This document shows, in pieces, positions 44,871 to 54,571 of a stretch of DNA of 57,866 nt; position 1 is the first letter of the stretch; the number at the start of each line of letters is the position of its first letter. The stretch is from Macromonas bipunctata (GTDB taxonomy: Bacteria > Pseudomonadota > Gammaproteobacteria > Burkholderiales > Burkholderiaceae_C). The stretch covers positions 1-57,866 of the forward strand of contig NZ_NWBQ01000024.1 of assembly GCF_002837135.1 (NCBI RefSeq), read 5' to 3'. The notes under the pieces are model-generated. The model saw only the letters and a list, made by a program, of their open reading frames with translations. It was not told the origin of the DNA and did not search any database. The position numbers were made by a program, and so were the translations under genes.

Positions 44871-47696
44871 ATGAACGCCCCTGTTGCTGAGTTTTACCCC
44901 GGCAGTCTCGTCTCTGCCCGTGGCCGTGAATGGATAGTGCTGCCCGAGTCCACGTCCGACACCCTGCGCCTGCGTCCGTTGGGGGGTGGTGAGCGGGACG
45001 AATCCCTCATTTACCTGCCGCTGGAGCGTCAGCCTGTTGGCCCCGCTACCTTCCCGTGGCCCAGCGTGGCCCAAGCGCGCAACCACTCGGCCAGCCAGTT
45101 GCTGATGGATGCCTTGCAGCTCAAACTGCGCAGTGGTGCGGGCCCTTTCCGCAGCTTTGGCAACATTGCCGTGGAGCCCCGTGCCTACCAACTCGTGCCC
45201 TTGCTGATGGCCATGAAGCAGCCCACCGTGCGGTTGCTGATTGCCGATGATGTCGGTATCGGTAAAACGATTGAAGGGGCCCTGATTGCGCGCGAGATGC
45301 TCGACCGGGGCGAAATCCAGCGCTTGGCCGTTTTGTGTCCGCCGCACCTGTGCGAACAATGGCAACGTGAACTGGAAGAGCGTTTCCACATCCAGGCCGT
45401 GGTGGTACGCACCAGCACCGCTAACCGCCTGGAGCGTGACCTGCCTCCGGGTACCTCGGTGTTCGATGCCCATCCCTTCACCGTGGTCAGCCTGGACTAC
45501 ATCAAGTCCGAGCGCCGTCGTGAGGCCTTCCAACGCTTCTGCCCCGAATTCGTCATTGTCGATGAGGCCCACACCTGCACCCAAGGGGGCCAAGGCCGCC
45601 AGCAACGCTACCAGCTGCTCAAAGGACTGGCAGAACACCCCCAGCGCCACATGGTGCTGCTCACCGCTACCCCCCACAGCGGTGATGAGGAGGCCTTCTT
45701 CAACCTGTTGGGACTGCTGCGACCAGACTTCACCCAGCTCAAAGACCTGCCACCCGGAGCCCGCACCGACTTGCGTGAAGACCTCTCGCGCCATTTCGTC
45801 CAACGCCGCCGCCCCGACATTGCCGAGTGGCAAGATGCCAGTATGTTCCCCGAGCGCAAGACGGCGGAAATCACCTACCGCCTCACCGGTGCCTGGGGCC
45901 AGTTGTTCAACGACGTGCTCGATTACGCCCGCGAACTGGTCGAGCGCTCCGAAGGCAAAGGCCAGCGTGAGCAGCGCATGAACTGGTGGGCCGCTTTGGC
46001 CCTGCTGCGTTGTATCTCGTCATCACCCCAAGCCGCCGTCAACGCCCTGCGCACCCGGCTCAAAGGTGGCCAGCAAGAAGGCGATGAACTGTCGCTGGAA
46101 GAACTGGAAGCCCAAGCCAGCGAGCGCGTGCTGGACGGCCTGGACGATGCCTTGTCCACCGACGACATCGAACCCGCAGCCCAAACCGAAGACAGCGCCC
46201 GCTTGCAAGAATTGATTGCGGCTGCCGACAACCTCGCTGGTGCCGCCAACGACCCCAAACTGGCCCAGCTCTATGCGCACCTGCAAGACCTGGTCAAAGC
46301 AGGCTTCCACCCCGTGGTGTTCTGCCGCTACATCGCCACCGCCCACTACCTGGCCAATTTCCTGCGCGAGAAATTCAAGCACGCCACCGTCAAGGCCGTC
46401 ACGGGCGAACTCACTCCGGGCGAACGTGAAGCCGCTGTGGCTGAGCTGGGTGACACCGAGCAACGCATCCTCGTGGCCACCGACTGCCTCTCGGAAGGTA
46501 TCAACCTGCAAAGCCTGTTCACCGCCGTGGTGCATTACGACCTCAGCTGGAACCCGACCCGCCACGAACAGCGCGAAGGCCGTGTCGACCGCTTTGGTCA
46601 ACGTGCTCCAGAAGTGCGCACCACCATGTTGTACGGCCAAGACAACCCCGTGGATGGTGCCGTGCTGCAAGTCATCCTGCGCAAAGCCGAAAGCATCCGC
46701 AAAGAGCTGGGCGTGCTGGTGCCCATGCCCGACGACGAAGGCAAGCTCACCCAGGCGCTGCTCAATGCCGTGCTCATGCGCAAGCACACCACCGCTGGCC
46801 AAAAAGCCCAGATTGGCTTCGACTTTGGCGAACCAGCGCGACAAATCAACACCGTGTGGCAAAGCGCGCGCGAGAAAGCCGCCAAAAACCGCTCCATCTT
46901 TGCCCAGCGCCGCCTCAAGCCCGACGACGTGCTGCCCGAATGGCGCAAGTCCGCCGCCGTACTCGGTGGGCCGCAAGAGGTGCAACACTTCGTCACCCGC
47001 GCCCTCTCCAAGCTCGGTGCTGGGCTGGAACCCTACAAGAACCACTTCAAGGCACCATTGGGCGAACTGCCACCGGCCTTGAAAGAACGCCTGGCCGCTG
47101 AAGGCCTCACGGGCACGGTGCGTATCGACTTCAAGCAACCCACAGCCCAGGACGCCATCCTCATCCAGCGCACCCATCCGCTGGTCGTGGCTCTCGCCGA
47201 TACCCTGCTCGAACAAGCCCTCGACAGCCAAAACGATGCCGCCGAGGGTGTGGCGCGTGCCGGTGCCGCATTTGTCGACAACGTGCCCCTAAAGACCACC
47301 GTGCTGCTGCTGCGCTTGCGCCACCAACTCAGCGTGACCCGCGACGGCCACACCAAGCTCATGCTGTGCGAGGAAACCGTCGCCGTCAGCACCACCGGCT
47401 CCGAAGCCTTGAGCGAATTGCCACTGCCCCAAGCCCGCACCTTGCTGGGTACCGAAGCCGTGCGCAACATGCCCTCCGTGGTACGCGACCGCCACATCCA
47501 GCAAGCCCTCGACACCTTGCCCAGCTGGCAAAGTGCCCTCAACGACGTGGCCAAAACACGCGCCCAAGCCTTGCTCGCCGACCACCGCCGCGTGCGTGAG
47601 GCCGCCGATGCCCGAGGCAGCTACCAAGTCACCGCCAGCTTGCCGGTGGATGTGATGGGTGTTTACGTGCTGGTGCCTGCCACAGTCACTTGCTAA
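44871..47696 (+). CDS. SNF2-family helicase (DrmD-like)
   Basis: 941 residues from the ATG 2 bp after the previous stop. The N-terminus (PGSLVSARGREWIVLPES) is a short beta domain. Motif I is IADDVGIGKTIEGALIA (about 121), motif II is VIVDEAHTC (about 227), motif III LLTATPHSGDEEAFFNLLGLL, motifs V-VI VATDCLSEGINLQ and RHEQREGRVDRFGQ. Such SNF2 proteins accompany methylases and DUF1998 helicases in class 1 DISARM (DrmD). It probably moves along DNA to help recognise or remodel targets. Tight spacing to the first gene argues for one complex. Confidence 0.88.
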   Translation: MNAPVAEFYPGSLVSARGREWIVLPESTSDTLRLRPLGGGERDESLIYLPLERQPVGPATFPWPSVAQARNHSASQLLMDALQLKLRSGAGPFRSFGNIAVEPRAYQLVPLLMAMKQPTVRLLIADDVGIGKTIEGALIAREMLDRGEIQRLAVLCPPHLCEQWQRELEERFHIQAVVVRTSTANRLERDLPPGTSVFDAHPFTVVSLDYIKSERRREAFQRFCPEFVIVDEAHTCTQGGQGRQQRYQLLKGLAEHPQRHMVLLTATPHSGDEEAFFNLLGLLRPDFTQLKDLPPGARTDLREDLSRHFVQRRRPDIAEWQDASMFPERKTAEITYRLTGAWGQLFNDVLDYARELVERSEGKGQREQRMNWWAALALLRCISSSPQAAVNALRTRLKGGQQEGDELSLEELEAQASERVLDGLDDALSTDDIEPAAQTEDSARLQELIAAADNLAGAANDPKLAQLYAHLQDLVKAGFHPVVFCRYIATAHYLANFLREKFKHATVKAVTGELTPGEREAAVAELGDTEQRILVATDCLSEGINLQSLFTAVVHYDLSWNPTRHEQREGRVDRFGQRAPEVRTTMLYGQDNPVDGAVLQVILRKAESIRKELGVLVPMPDDEGKLTQALLNAVLMRKHTTAGQKAQIGFDFGEPARQINTVWQSAREKAAKNRSIFAQRRLKPDDVLPEWRKSAAVLGGPQEVQHFVTRALSKLGAGLEPYKNHFKAPLGELPPALKERLAAEGLTGTVRIDFKQPTAQDAILIQRTHPLVVALADTLLEQALDSQNDAAEGVARAGAAFVDNVPLKTTVLLLRLRHQLSVTRDGHTKLMLCEETVAVSTTGSEALSELPLPQARTLLGTEAVRNMPSVVRDRHIQQALDTLPSWQSALNDVAKTRAQALLADHRRVREAADARGSYQVTASLPVDVMGVYVLVPATVTC

Positions 47697-47771
47697 GCAG
47701 GCAAATAAATTATTGAATAAATTGAACCTTTTGAATAAAATTCAATAAGAATAAGTTTTTCACCTAAAGCA

Positions 47772-49295
47772 ATGACTTGGAAATTTTACGGCCGTGACAT
47801 CGAGCTCGACACCATGCGCAAGCTCCTGTCGCGCCAGCGTTGGTTCTTTTGTGCCATCAGTGGTCGCCGCCGCATCGGCAAGACATCCCTGATTCGGGAG
47901 GCCTTGCAATCCTTGCCGCAAGTCAGCAAAGCGGTGTACCTGCAAGTGCCAGACAGCGACGAGCGCGATGTCGTTGCGGTTTTTGCCGACGCGCTCAAAG
48001 CTGCTGCGCCATTGGGGCTACCAGAGGAAGTCCAGCCCCATAACTTGCGCCGGTTCTCTGACATGGCCAAAGCCATCGGTGCCTTGTGCCGTGCGGGATG
48101 GGTGGTTATCTTGGATGAATTCCAGTATTTCAACCGCAAGTCTCTTTCGGCCTTTACCTCCTTGCTGCAAGCCGAGGTAGACCAGCTCACCGGGAGCATC
48201 CATGGTGGTATTTTTGTGCTGGGCTCCATCCACACCGAGATGACGGCGCTGCTTGAAGACCGTGGCTCCCCTCTGTACGCCCGCGTCACCGACCGCATGG
48301 CTTTGGACCATTGGGACTTTCGAACCTTGTTCCAGGTCTTTGACGACCAAGGTGTCGTTGCACCGCAAGACTGGCTCAGTCTGTGGGGCTTGTTTGAAGG
48401 CGTTCCAAAGTTCTACCGGGACTGCGCCAACCAAGGGGTGTTTACAGACTATGACACCGCTGCTGGTGGGGCTGCTATGGGGATGCGTGCCGTGGAGGCC
48501 TTGTTCTTCTCCACCTCAGCCCCCTTGGCGGAGGAGGCTGGCACTTGGTTCATGCGCGAGCTGCGGGGTGCCAGCGTTTCCATTTTGCGATTGCTGGCTC
48601 AGCAGCAACCCTGCGCCCACCAGCAACTCAGTGAGGCCTACCAGCAAAGCACGGGCGACGAAAAACCAATTGCCAACTACCTCAACACCCTCATTGACCG
48701 CTACCGCCTCATTGAGCGTCAGCAGCCTGTGTTCGCGCAGAAGCCTAACAGCCGACAGGCGCGCTACCAAATCAGCGACAACTTTCTGGCCGCTTGGCTC
48801 GCGGCGGTGGAGCCCGGTTTTCAAGCGGCGCGGGTTCAACCCATGTCGCGAGCTCTGGAGATAACCTCATTCAAGTTGGCCACCCACGAAGGCTATGTCT
48901 TTGAACGCATGGTGCGCAAGCTCATGGCCGAAGCCTCACGCCGGGCCGTGGGCGACTTCGCCTTGACCGAAATGGTCACCGGCTACTGGAACCGTCCCCG
49001 CGATGCCGCCCGCTTGATTGAAATCGACATCGTGGCCATGAACGAGACCGAGCGCATCGTGCGCTTTGGCAGCTGCAAGCGCTCTGAAAGCAAACACGAC
49101 CGCAACTCCTTGGCCAAAACCGAGCAACACATCCAAGACTTCCTGGCCACCAGCAGTGGCAAACGCTTCAAGGGTTGGAAGCAAGAAAAGGCCTTGTACG
49201 CCCCCCACTTCACCACCGCCAACCGTCAGGCCCTTGAGCAGCAAGGCTGGGTGTGTGTGGACTTAAATGACTACCGCACTTGGTTGTGCGCCTGA
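47772..49295 (+). CDS. AAA ATPase with DUF234-like nuclease C-terminus
   Basis: 507 residues. YGRDIELDTMRKLL at the start, Walker A FFCAISGRRRIGKTSLIREAL (about 26-46), Walker B VVILDEFQYFNRKSL (about 113), then a winged helix (QQPCAHQQLSEAYQQSTGDEKPIANYLNTLIDRYRLIER). The C-terminal domain has LIEIDIVAMNETERIVRFGSCKRSE (about 414-438), an ExD...(C/E)xK pattern like the DUF234 PD-(D/E)XK fold. This is the archaeal-type ATPase family, often tied to mobile DNA. It is separated from the SNF2 gene by a 75-bp AT-rich spacer containing ATTGAAT/ATTCAAT, so it may have its own promoter. Confidence 0.8.
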   Translation: MTWKFYGRDIELDTMRKLLSRQRWFFCAISGRRRIGKTSLIREALQSLPQVSKAVYLQVPDSDERDVVAVFADALKAAAPLGLPEEVQPHNLRRFSDMAKAIGALCRAGWVVILDEFQYFNRKSLSAFTSLLQAEVDQLTGSIHGGIFVLGSIHTEMTALLEDRGSPLYARVTDRMALDHWDFRTLFQVFDDQGVVAPQDWLSLWGLFEGVPKFYRDCANQGVFTDYDTAAGGAAMGMRAVEALFFSTSAPLAEEAGTWFMRELRGASVSILRLLAQQQPCAHQQLSEAYQQSTGDEKPIANYLNTLIDRYRLIERQQPVFAQKPNSRQARYQISDNFLAAWLAAVEPGFQAARVQPMSRALEITSFKLATHEGYVFERMVRKLMAEASRRAVGDFALTEMVTGYWNRPRDAARLIEIDIVAMNETERIVRFGSCKRSESKHDRNSLAKTEQHIQDFLATSSGKRFKGWKQEKALYAPHFTTANRQALEQQGWVCVDLNDYRTWLCA

Positions 49296-49311
49296 TTCGC
49301 AAAGATTGCCC

Positions 49312-52300
49312 ATGTCCCGCCCCACCAAGCGCAACGCTACCCAACTCGCCTACACCGCCATCCGCATCGAAGGCGGCCTGATTCCAGCCGAAGAACTCAA
49401 CCGGCTGACCACCCTGAGCACGCCCGAAGCCACCGAGCAAACCGAAGCCCACTACGACATCCCCCGTGGCCTCAAGCTGCGCGACGAAATCGCCCGCGCC
49501 TTCAAAATTGCCCAGGGCCTGTGGCACACCTTCCAGCAACAACGCGCACGCCAAGATGCCCACCCGCAAGACGTGACCGAATTCGGCTGGTTGCTGCACC
49601 TGTGCCGCCACGTGCTGGGCATGGGCGACCTCAAGGCCGTGGGCCACATGGCCGCCGCCAGTACCGGTGCCAAAACCTACCAAGTTGGCCACTCTACCCT
49701 CAATGGCCGCTTGCCCGTGGTCATGGCCGCCTACAACCAGCCGCTCGACCAACCCGCCGAACGCTTTGGCGACACCAACCCCGACACTGGCCGCACACGC
49801 AAACGCAGCCCGTACATGCTGGCGCAAGAAGCCCTCAACGCTTCCAACGACACACTCTGGGCCATCGTCACCAACGGCCTCAAGCTGCGCATCCTGCGCG
49901 ACAACCCCAGCCTCACGCGCCCGGCCTACATCGAAGTCGACCTCGAAGCCATCTTCACCGAAGACCTCTACGCCGACTTCACCGCCTTTTGGCTGCTGGC
50001 CCACGCCACCCGCTTTGGCAAGACACTGCCCAACGGCAACGTGACCGACCCCACCGACTGCCCGTGGGAACGCTGGCGCAACAACGGCCAAAAAAGCGGC
50101 GAGACGGTGCGCGCCAACCTGCGCTTCCAAGTCGAAAACGCCTTGCGCAGCCTGGGCACCGGCTTTTTGAGCCACCCGGCCAACACCGCCTTGCGCGCCC
50201 AACTGCAAGACCCCGACACCAGCAGCACCACCAAGCAAACCTTCTTTGAAGAACTCCTCAGCCTGGTGTACCGCTTCATCTTCCTGGCCACCGTAGAAGA
50301 CCGCACCGACCCCAGCACCGGCCGCTCGCTCATCTTCACGCCCGAAGCCACCGACGAACAGCAACAACGCTACTGGCAAGGCTACAGCCTGACCTGGTTG
50401 CGCGAACGTGCCGTACGCCGCAGTGCCCACGACACCCACAGCGACCTCTGGCAAGCTCTCGGCATCACCTTCCACGGTTTGGCGATTGGGCAACCAGCAC
50501 TCGGACTGCCTGCATTGGGGGGCCTGTTTGCCGACGAACAATGCCCGCTGCTCCACGCCGCCCACATCGACAACCGCCACCTGCTGGCCGCAGTGTTCCA
50601 GTTGGGCTACTTCCGCCAATCCACGGGCCTCACGCGCGTCAACTACCGCGACATGGGGGCCGAAGAACTGGGCAGCGTCTATGAAAGCCTGCTCGAACTG
50701 GTGCCCGACTACCAGCACCTCAGCCAACCCCATGCCGCCCGCTTGGCCTTTGTCGGCGATGACGACGAAGCCAGCAACAAAGGCAACGCGCGCAAGCTCA
50801 CCGGCAGCTACTACACCCCCGACAGCTTGGTGCAGGAACTCATCAAGAGCGCCTTAGAGCCGGTGATTGCCCAAACCGTCCAAGCCCACCCCGCCGACCC
50901 GGTGCGCGCCCTGCTGCAACTGACCGTGTGCGACCCCGCTTGCGGTAGCGGTCACTTCTTACTCGCTGCTGCCCGGCGCTTGGCCGATGAAGTGGCCCAA
51001 CTGCGTGCCGTGGCCCAAGGTGGCGCACCTACGCCCTTGGATTACCGCCACGCCCTACGCGATGTGGTGGGCCACTGCATCTATGGCGTGGACAAAAACC
51101 CGATGGCCATTGCCTTGGCCAAAACCGCGCTGTGGCTGGAAGCCTATACCCCCGACCGCCCCCTAACCTTTATCGACCACCACCTGCAAGTGGGTGATGC
51201 ACTGCTGGGCGTACTCGACCCGAAAATTTTGGAGCACGGCATCCCGGACGCAGCCTACGCCGTCCTCAGTGGCGACGACAAAACCACCGCCGCCGCCCTG
51301 AAAAAACAGAACAAGGCCGAACTCAAAAGCTGGAAGCAAGTGGTGGCCAACGACCTGTTTGCCGCCACCACCTTGGTGCAAGAAGCCAGCGCCGTGGAGC
51401 AACTGGCCGACGACACGCTGGACGACATTGCCGCCAAACGCAGTGCTTCGGAAAAAGCCCGCCAGCAGGCCGAACAAAGCACCCTCGCCAAGCTGGCTGA
51501 TACCTATGTCGCAGCCTTTTTGGCCCCCAAAGTACCCAAAGGGGAAGCGCACATCCCCCTATCGGGCTATTTGTGGGGCTTGATGTACCCCAACGCCAAC
51601 CAGCCGCCCAAGCCCGAACTGGCCCAAGCCGCACACGACCTGTGCCGCACCCACAGCGTGTTCCATTGGTGGCTGGCTTTTCCGCACATTGCAGACAAAG
51701 GGGGCTTCTCGGTGATGCTGGGCAATCCGCCGTGGGAACGTATCAAGCTGCAAGAAGAAGAATTCTTTGCCACCCGCAGCCCCTTGGTGGCCAGTGCCAA
51801 GAACAAGGCCGAACGCAGCCAGCGCATCGAGTGGTTGCGCCAAGGCGTACTGCTGCACAACCTGTACCCCGATGTGGAAGCCGCCGAGGGCCTGAGCCCA
51901 CCCAACCGGGCCGAGATGCGTCTGTATGAAGACTTCATCGCCGCACGACGCGGTGCCGAAGCCGCCAGCCTGTACGCGCACGACAGTGGCCGCTACCCAC
52001 TGACCGGCGTGGGCGATGTCAACACCTACGCCCTGTTTGCCGAAAGCCTGTTCCAGCTCACCGCCCCGCAAGGCCGCGCGGGTTTTATCGTGCCCACCGG
52101 CATTGCCACCGACGACTCCACCAAAGCCTACTTTGGCCACATCTCCCAAACCGGGCGCTTGGCCAGCCTGTTGGACTTTGAAAACAGTGAAGCCGTCTTC
52201 CCCGCCGTTCACCGCAGCTACAAATTCAGCCTGATGACGCTGGGTGCTGCCGAAGCCGCGCAATTTGTCTGCTTTGCCACGCAGGTGGCACAAGCCACCG

Positions 52301-54558
52301 ACCCCCGCCGCCGCTTCACCCTTACCCCCGACGAATTCCGCCTGATTAACCCCAACACCCGCACCTGCCCGGTGTTCCGCAGCCAGCGCGATGCCGAACT
52401 GACCAAAAAGCTCTGCCGCGCCGCCCCCGTGCTCATCCGCGAGGCCGAAATGGCCGGAGAAGGCAAGGACGCGCGCACCATCCAGCCCGAAGCCAATCCG
52501 TGGGGCATTCGTTTTTCAACGATGTTCCATATGTCCAACGACAGCCACCTGTTCGCCGACACCCCCAACGCCACCACACCCGCGCACCACGAACCATCCG
52601 CGCCACCAGCCCACACGGCACGCCGCCTGCCGCTGTACGAGGCCAAGATGATTCACCAGTTCGACCACCGCTGGGCCACCTACGTGGACAACCCCGACAA
52701 ACCCAACGGCCTCGACACCAACGACACCACCCTCACCCAAAAAGCCGACCCCACCTTCACCGTGCGCCCGCGCTACTGGGTGGACGAGCGCGAAGTGCTG
52801 GCCCGCATCGCCCGCGTGCCCAACCGCGTGGCCAACGCCTGGTTGGCCTTCAAGAACGCCACCGATGCCGCACTCAGCGACGACGCCAACAACGACGACC
52901 TGACCGTATTGGCCCAATGCCGCACCGCCTTGACCCTGGCCGTGGCCAGCTGGGTAGCCGCAGCCCTGTTGCGCCAGCACGTCGCCAACCTCGTGGCCAC
53001 CAACCCGGCACCGCGCCATGCCACGTCCAGCCCCGGTGCCGACCTCTTTGCCGACACCAGCGCCCCAACCGTGTCGAGCTCCACCGCCGTTGCGCTACCC
53101 GAGACCGTAGAAGCGCGCATCAGCCACTGGAGTGCCGCCCAAGCCGTCCAAGCCACCGCGACCACCGAACGCCTGCTGGCCCAGCACTACCCCCCGCTGG
53201 CCGAAAGCCTCAAGGCCGACGGCACCAGCGGCAAAAAAGCCCTGCCCCTGTTCCAAAAGTGGGCCTTGCAAGACGACCCCGCACAAGGCCTGGGCCTCAG
53301 CGCCGACGAACTCGCCGAACTGGCCCAACACTGCCAGCCGCACACCCCATCACCAGCGGCCACCACCAGCGCCACCGCACCCACCAGCCTGAAACTGAAC
53401 TTCCTCGACACTTGGATAGACCGCCGCAGCCCGAAGTGGTTGATGGGGTGGCGCAACATTGCACGCAGCACTGACGAGCGCAGCTTCATTTCTGCCGTGA
53501 TGCCAAGAATTGCGGTTGGTCATTCAATGCCGTTATGGTTCTTTGAACAGTCCACTGCATTGGCAGCCGCATTTTTGGCCAATATGTCTGCTTTGGTTTA
53601 CGACTACGTTGTGCGCCAGAAGTTAGGCGGCACGAATATGACGTTCGGTTACTACAAGCAATTTCCCGTCCTGCCCCCCGACCGCTACACCGCTGCCGAC
53701 CTGGCCTACATCGTCCCGCGCGTGCTGGAACTTACCCACACCGCCTACGACATGCAAGCCTGGGCCAACGACCTGCTGGCCGCCCTGCCCAGCGCCGACC
53801 CGCGCCCGCCCGAACAACACGGTACCCCGCTGCCCCCCTTCCCGTGGAACCCAGAGCGCCGCGCCCAACTGCGTGCCGAACTCGATGCTTACTACGCCCG
53901 CCTCTACGGCCTGACCCGCGAGGAACTGCGCTACATCCTCGACCCAGCGGACATCATGGGCCCCGACTACCCCAGCGAAACCTTCCGCGTCCTCAAAAAC
54001 AGCGAAATCCGCACCTTCGGCGAATACCGCAGCCAGCGCCTGGTGCTGGCCGCGTGGGACCAGCTGGCCAGTTTGTCGTCTTCGACACAAGCAGTGCATG
54101 CTACGTATTCCGAACACGGGATGATTCGAAACCCAGAGGAAGGCAGGCTGGCAGGTCTTGTGACGGTGATGGTTTCAGAACGAACTGAGGGTAGTTCACT
54201 GGTGGAAATCCAATCAGCTATAGCTGGATTGACGACCGCAACGTATTACCTAGACTCAGTCGATAGCCCACGCTTTGATGCTCTGCGAGGTTCGCTTGGG
54301 ATTGCAGACGAAGTGTCGCTTCTGAGCCGCATCCTTCCTATCATCCAGCGCCTCGAAGTCGTCGGCGTGCTGACACGCTCTCTACGGGGAGACGAACCAC
54401 TCTTTGCACGTGGTTCCGCAACTTTGCCGCGTGAAGTCATTGTATTGCCGGAACACACCGATGCCGCTCGACTTCTTTGGCTGGCCGAGCAGCGCAAGGC
54501 GTTACAGGTAGCACAGGGCGTAATGGCGCATGAAGGCATCAAAGCCACTGGCACATAG
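49312..54558 (+). CDS. Eco57I/PglX-type N6-adenine DNA methyltransferase
   Basis: 1748 residues from the ATG at 49312; the frame opens earlier but inside the ATPase gene. YRDMGAEELGSVYESLLEL (about 444), KLTGSYYTPDSLVQELI, motif I CDPACGSGHFLLAAARR (about 539), and motif IV MLGNPPWERIKL (about 803) define an amino-methyltransferase of the PglX/DrmMI group, which protects host DNA in BREX, Pgl and DISARM. DYVVRQKLGGTNMTFGYYKQFPVLPP (about 1430-1455) is the usual target-recognition part. Residues after about 1585 have a lower-GC, different codon pattern and look like an added C-terminal domain ending in a helical region. Confidence 0.88.
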   Translation: MSRPTKRNATQLAYTAIRIEGGLIPAEELNRLTTLSTPEATEQTEAHYDIPRGLKLRDEIARAFKIAQGLWHTFQQQRARQDAHPQDVTEFGWLLHLCRHVLGMGDLKAVGHMAAASTGAKTYQVGHSTLNGRLPVVMAAYNQPLDQPAERFGDTNPDTGRTRKRSPYMLAQEALNASNDTLWAIVTNGLKLRILRDNPSLTRPAYIEVDLEAIFTEDLYADFTAFWLLAHATRFGKTLPNGNVTDPTDCPWERWRNNGQKSGETVRANLRFQVENALRSLGTGFLSHPANTALRAQLQDPDTSSTTKQTFFEELLSLVYRFIFLATVEDRTDPSTGRSLIFTPEATDEQQQRYWQGYSLTWLRERAVRRSAHDTHSDLWQALGITFHGLAIGQPALGLPALGGLFADEQCPLLHAAHIDNRHLLAAVFQLGYFRQSTGLTRVNYRDMGAEELGSVYESLLELVPDYQHLSQPHAARLAFVGDDDEASNKGNARKLTGSYYTPDSLVQELIKSALEPVIAQTVQAHPADPVRALLQLTVCDPACGSGHFLLAAARRLADEVAQLRAVAQGGAPTPLDYRHALRDVVGHCIYGVDKNPMAIALAKTALWLEAYTPDRPLTFIDHHLQVGDALLGVLDPKILEHGIPDAAYAVLSGDDKTTAAALKKQNKAELKSWKQVVANDLFAATTLVQEASAVEQLADDTLDDIAAKRSASEKARQQAEQSTLAKLADTYVAAFLAPKVPKGEAHIPLSGYLWGLMYPNANQPPKPELAQAAHDLCRTHSVFHWWLAFPHIADKGGFSVMLGNPPWERIKLQEEEFFATRSPLVASAKNKAERSQRIEWLRQGVLLHNLYPDVEAAEGLSPPNRAEMRLYEDFIAARRGAEAASLYAHDSGRYPLTGVGDVNTYALFAESLFQLTAPQGRAGFIVPTGIATDDSTKAYFGHISQTGRLASLLDFENSEAVFPAVHRSYKFSLMTLGAAEAAQFVCFATQVAQATDPRRRFTLTPDEFRLINPNTRTCPVFRSQRDAELTKKLCRAAPVLIREAEMAGEGKDARTIQPEANPWGIRFSTMFHMSNDSHLFADTPNATTPAHHEPSAPPAHTARRLPLYEAKMIHQFDHRWATYVDNPDKPNGLDTNDTTLTQKADPTFTVRPRYWVDEREVLARIARVPNRVANAWLAFKNATDAALSDDANNDDLTVLAQCRTALTLAVASWVAAALLRQHVANLVATNPAPRHATSSPGADLFADTSAPTVSSSTAVALPETVEARISHWSAAQAVQATATTERLLAQHYPPLAESLKADGTSGKKALPLFQKWALQDDPAQGLGLSADELAELAQHCQPHTPSPAATTSATAPTSLKLNFLDTWIDRRSPKWLMGWRNIARSTDERSFISAVMPRIAVGHSMPLWFFEQSTALAAAFLANMSALVYDYVVRQKLGGTNMTFGYYKQFPVLPPDRYTAADLAYIVPRVLELTHTAYDMQAWANDLLAALPSADPRPPEQHGTPLPPFPWNPERRAQLRAELDAYYARLYGLTREELRYILDPADIMGPDYPSETFRVLKNSEIRTFGEYRSQRLVLAAWDQLASLSSSTQAVHATYSEHGMIRNPEEGRLAGLVTVMVSERTEGSSLVEIQSAIAGLTTATYYLDSVDSPRFDALRGSLGIADEVSLLSRILPIIQRLEVVGVLTRSLRGDEPLFARGSATLPREVIVLPEHTDAARLLWLAEQRKALQVAQGVMAHEGIKATGT

Positions 54559-54571
54559 CAGGATTAATGAA

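Noticed and set aside
49210-50733. Long minus-strand frame of 507 codons
   Set aside because: Antisense to the methyltransferase gene; Gly/Val/Ala-rich shadow without motifs.
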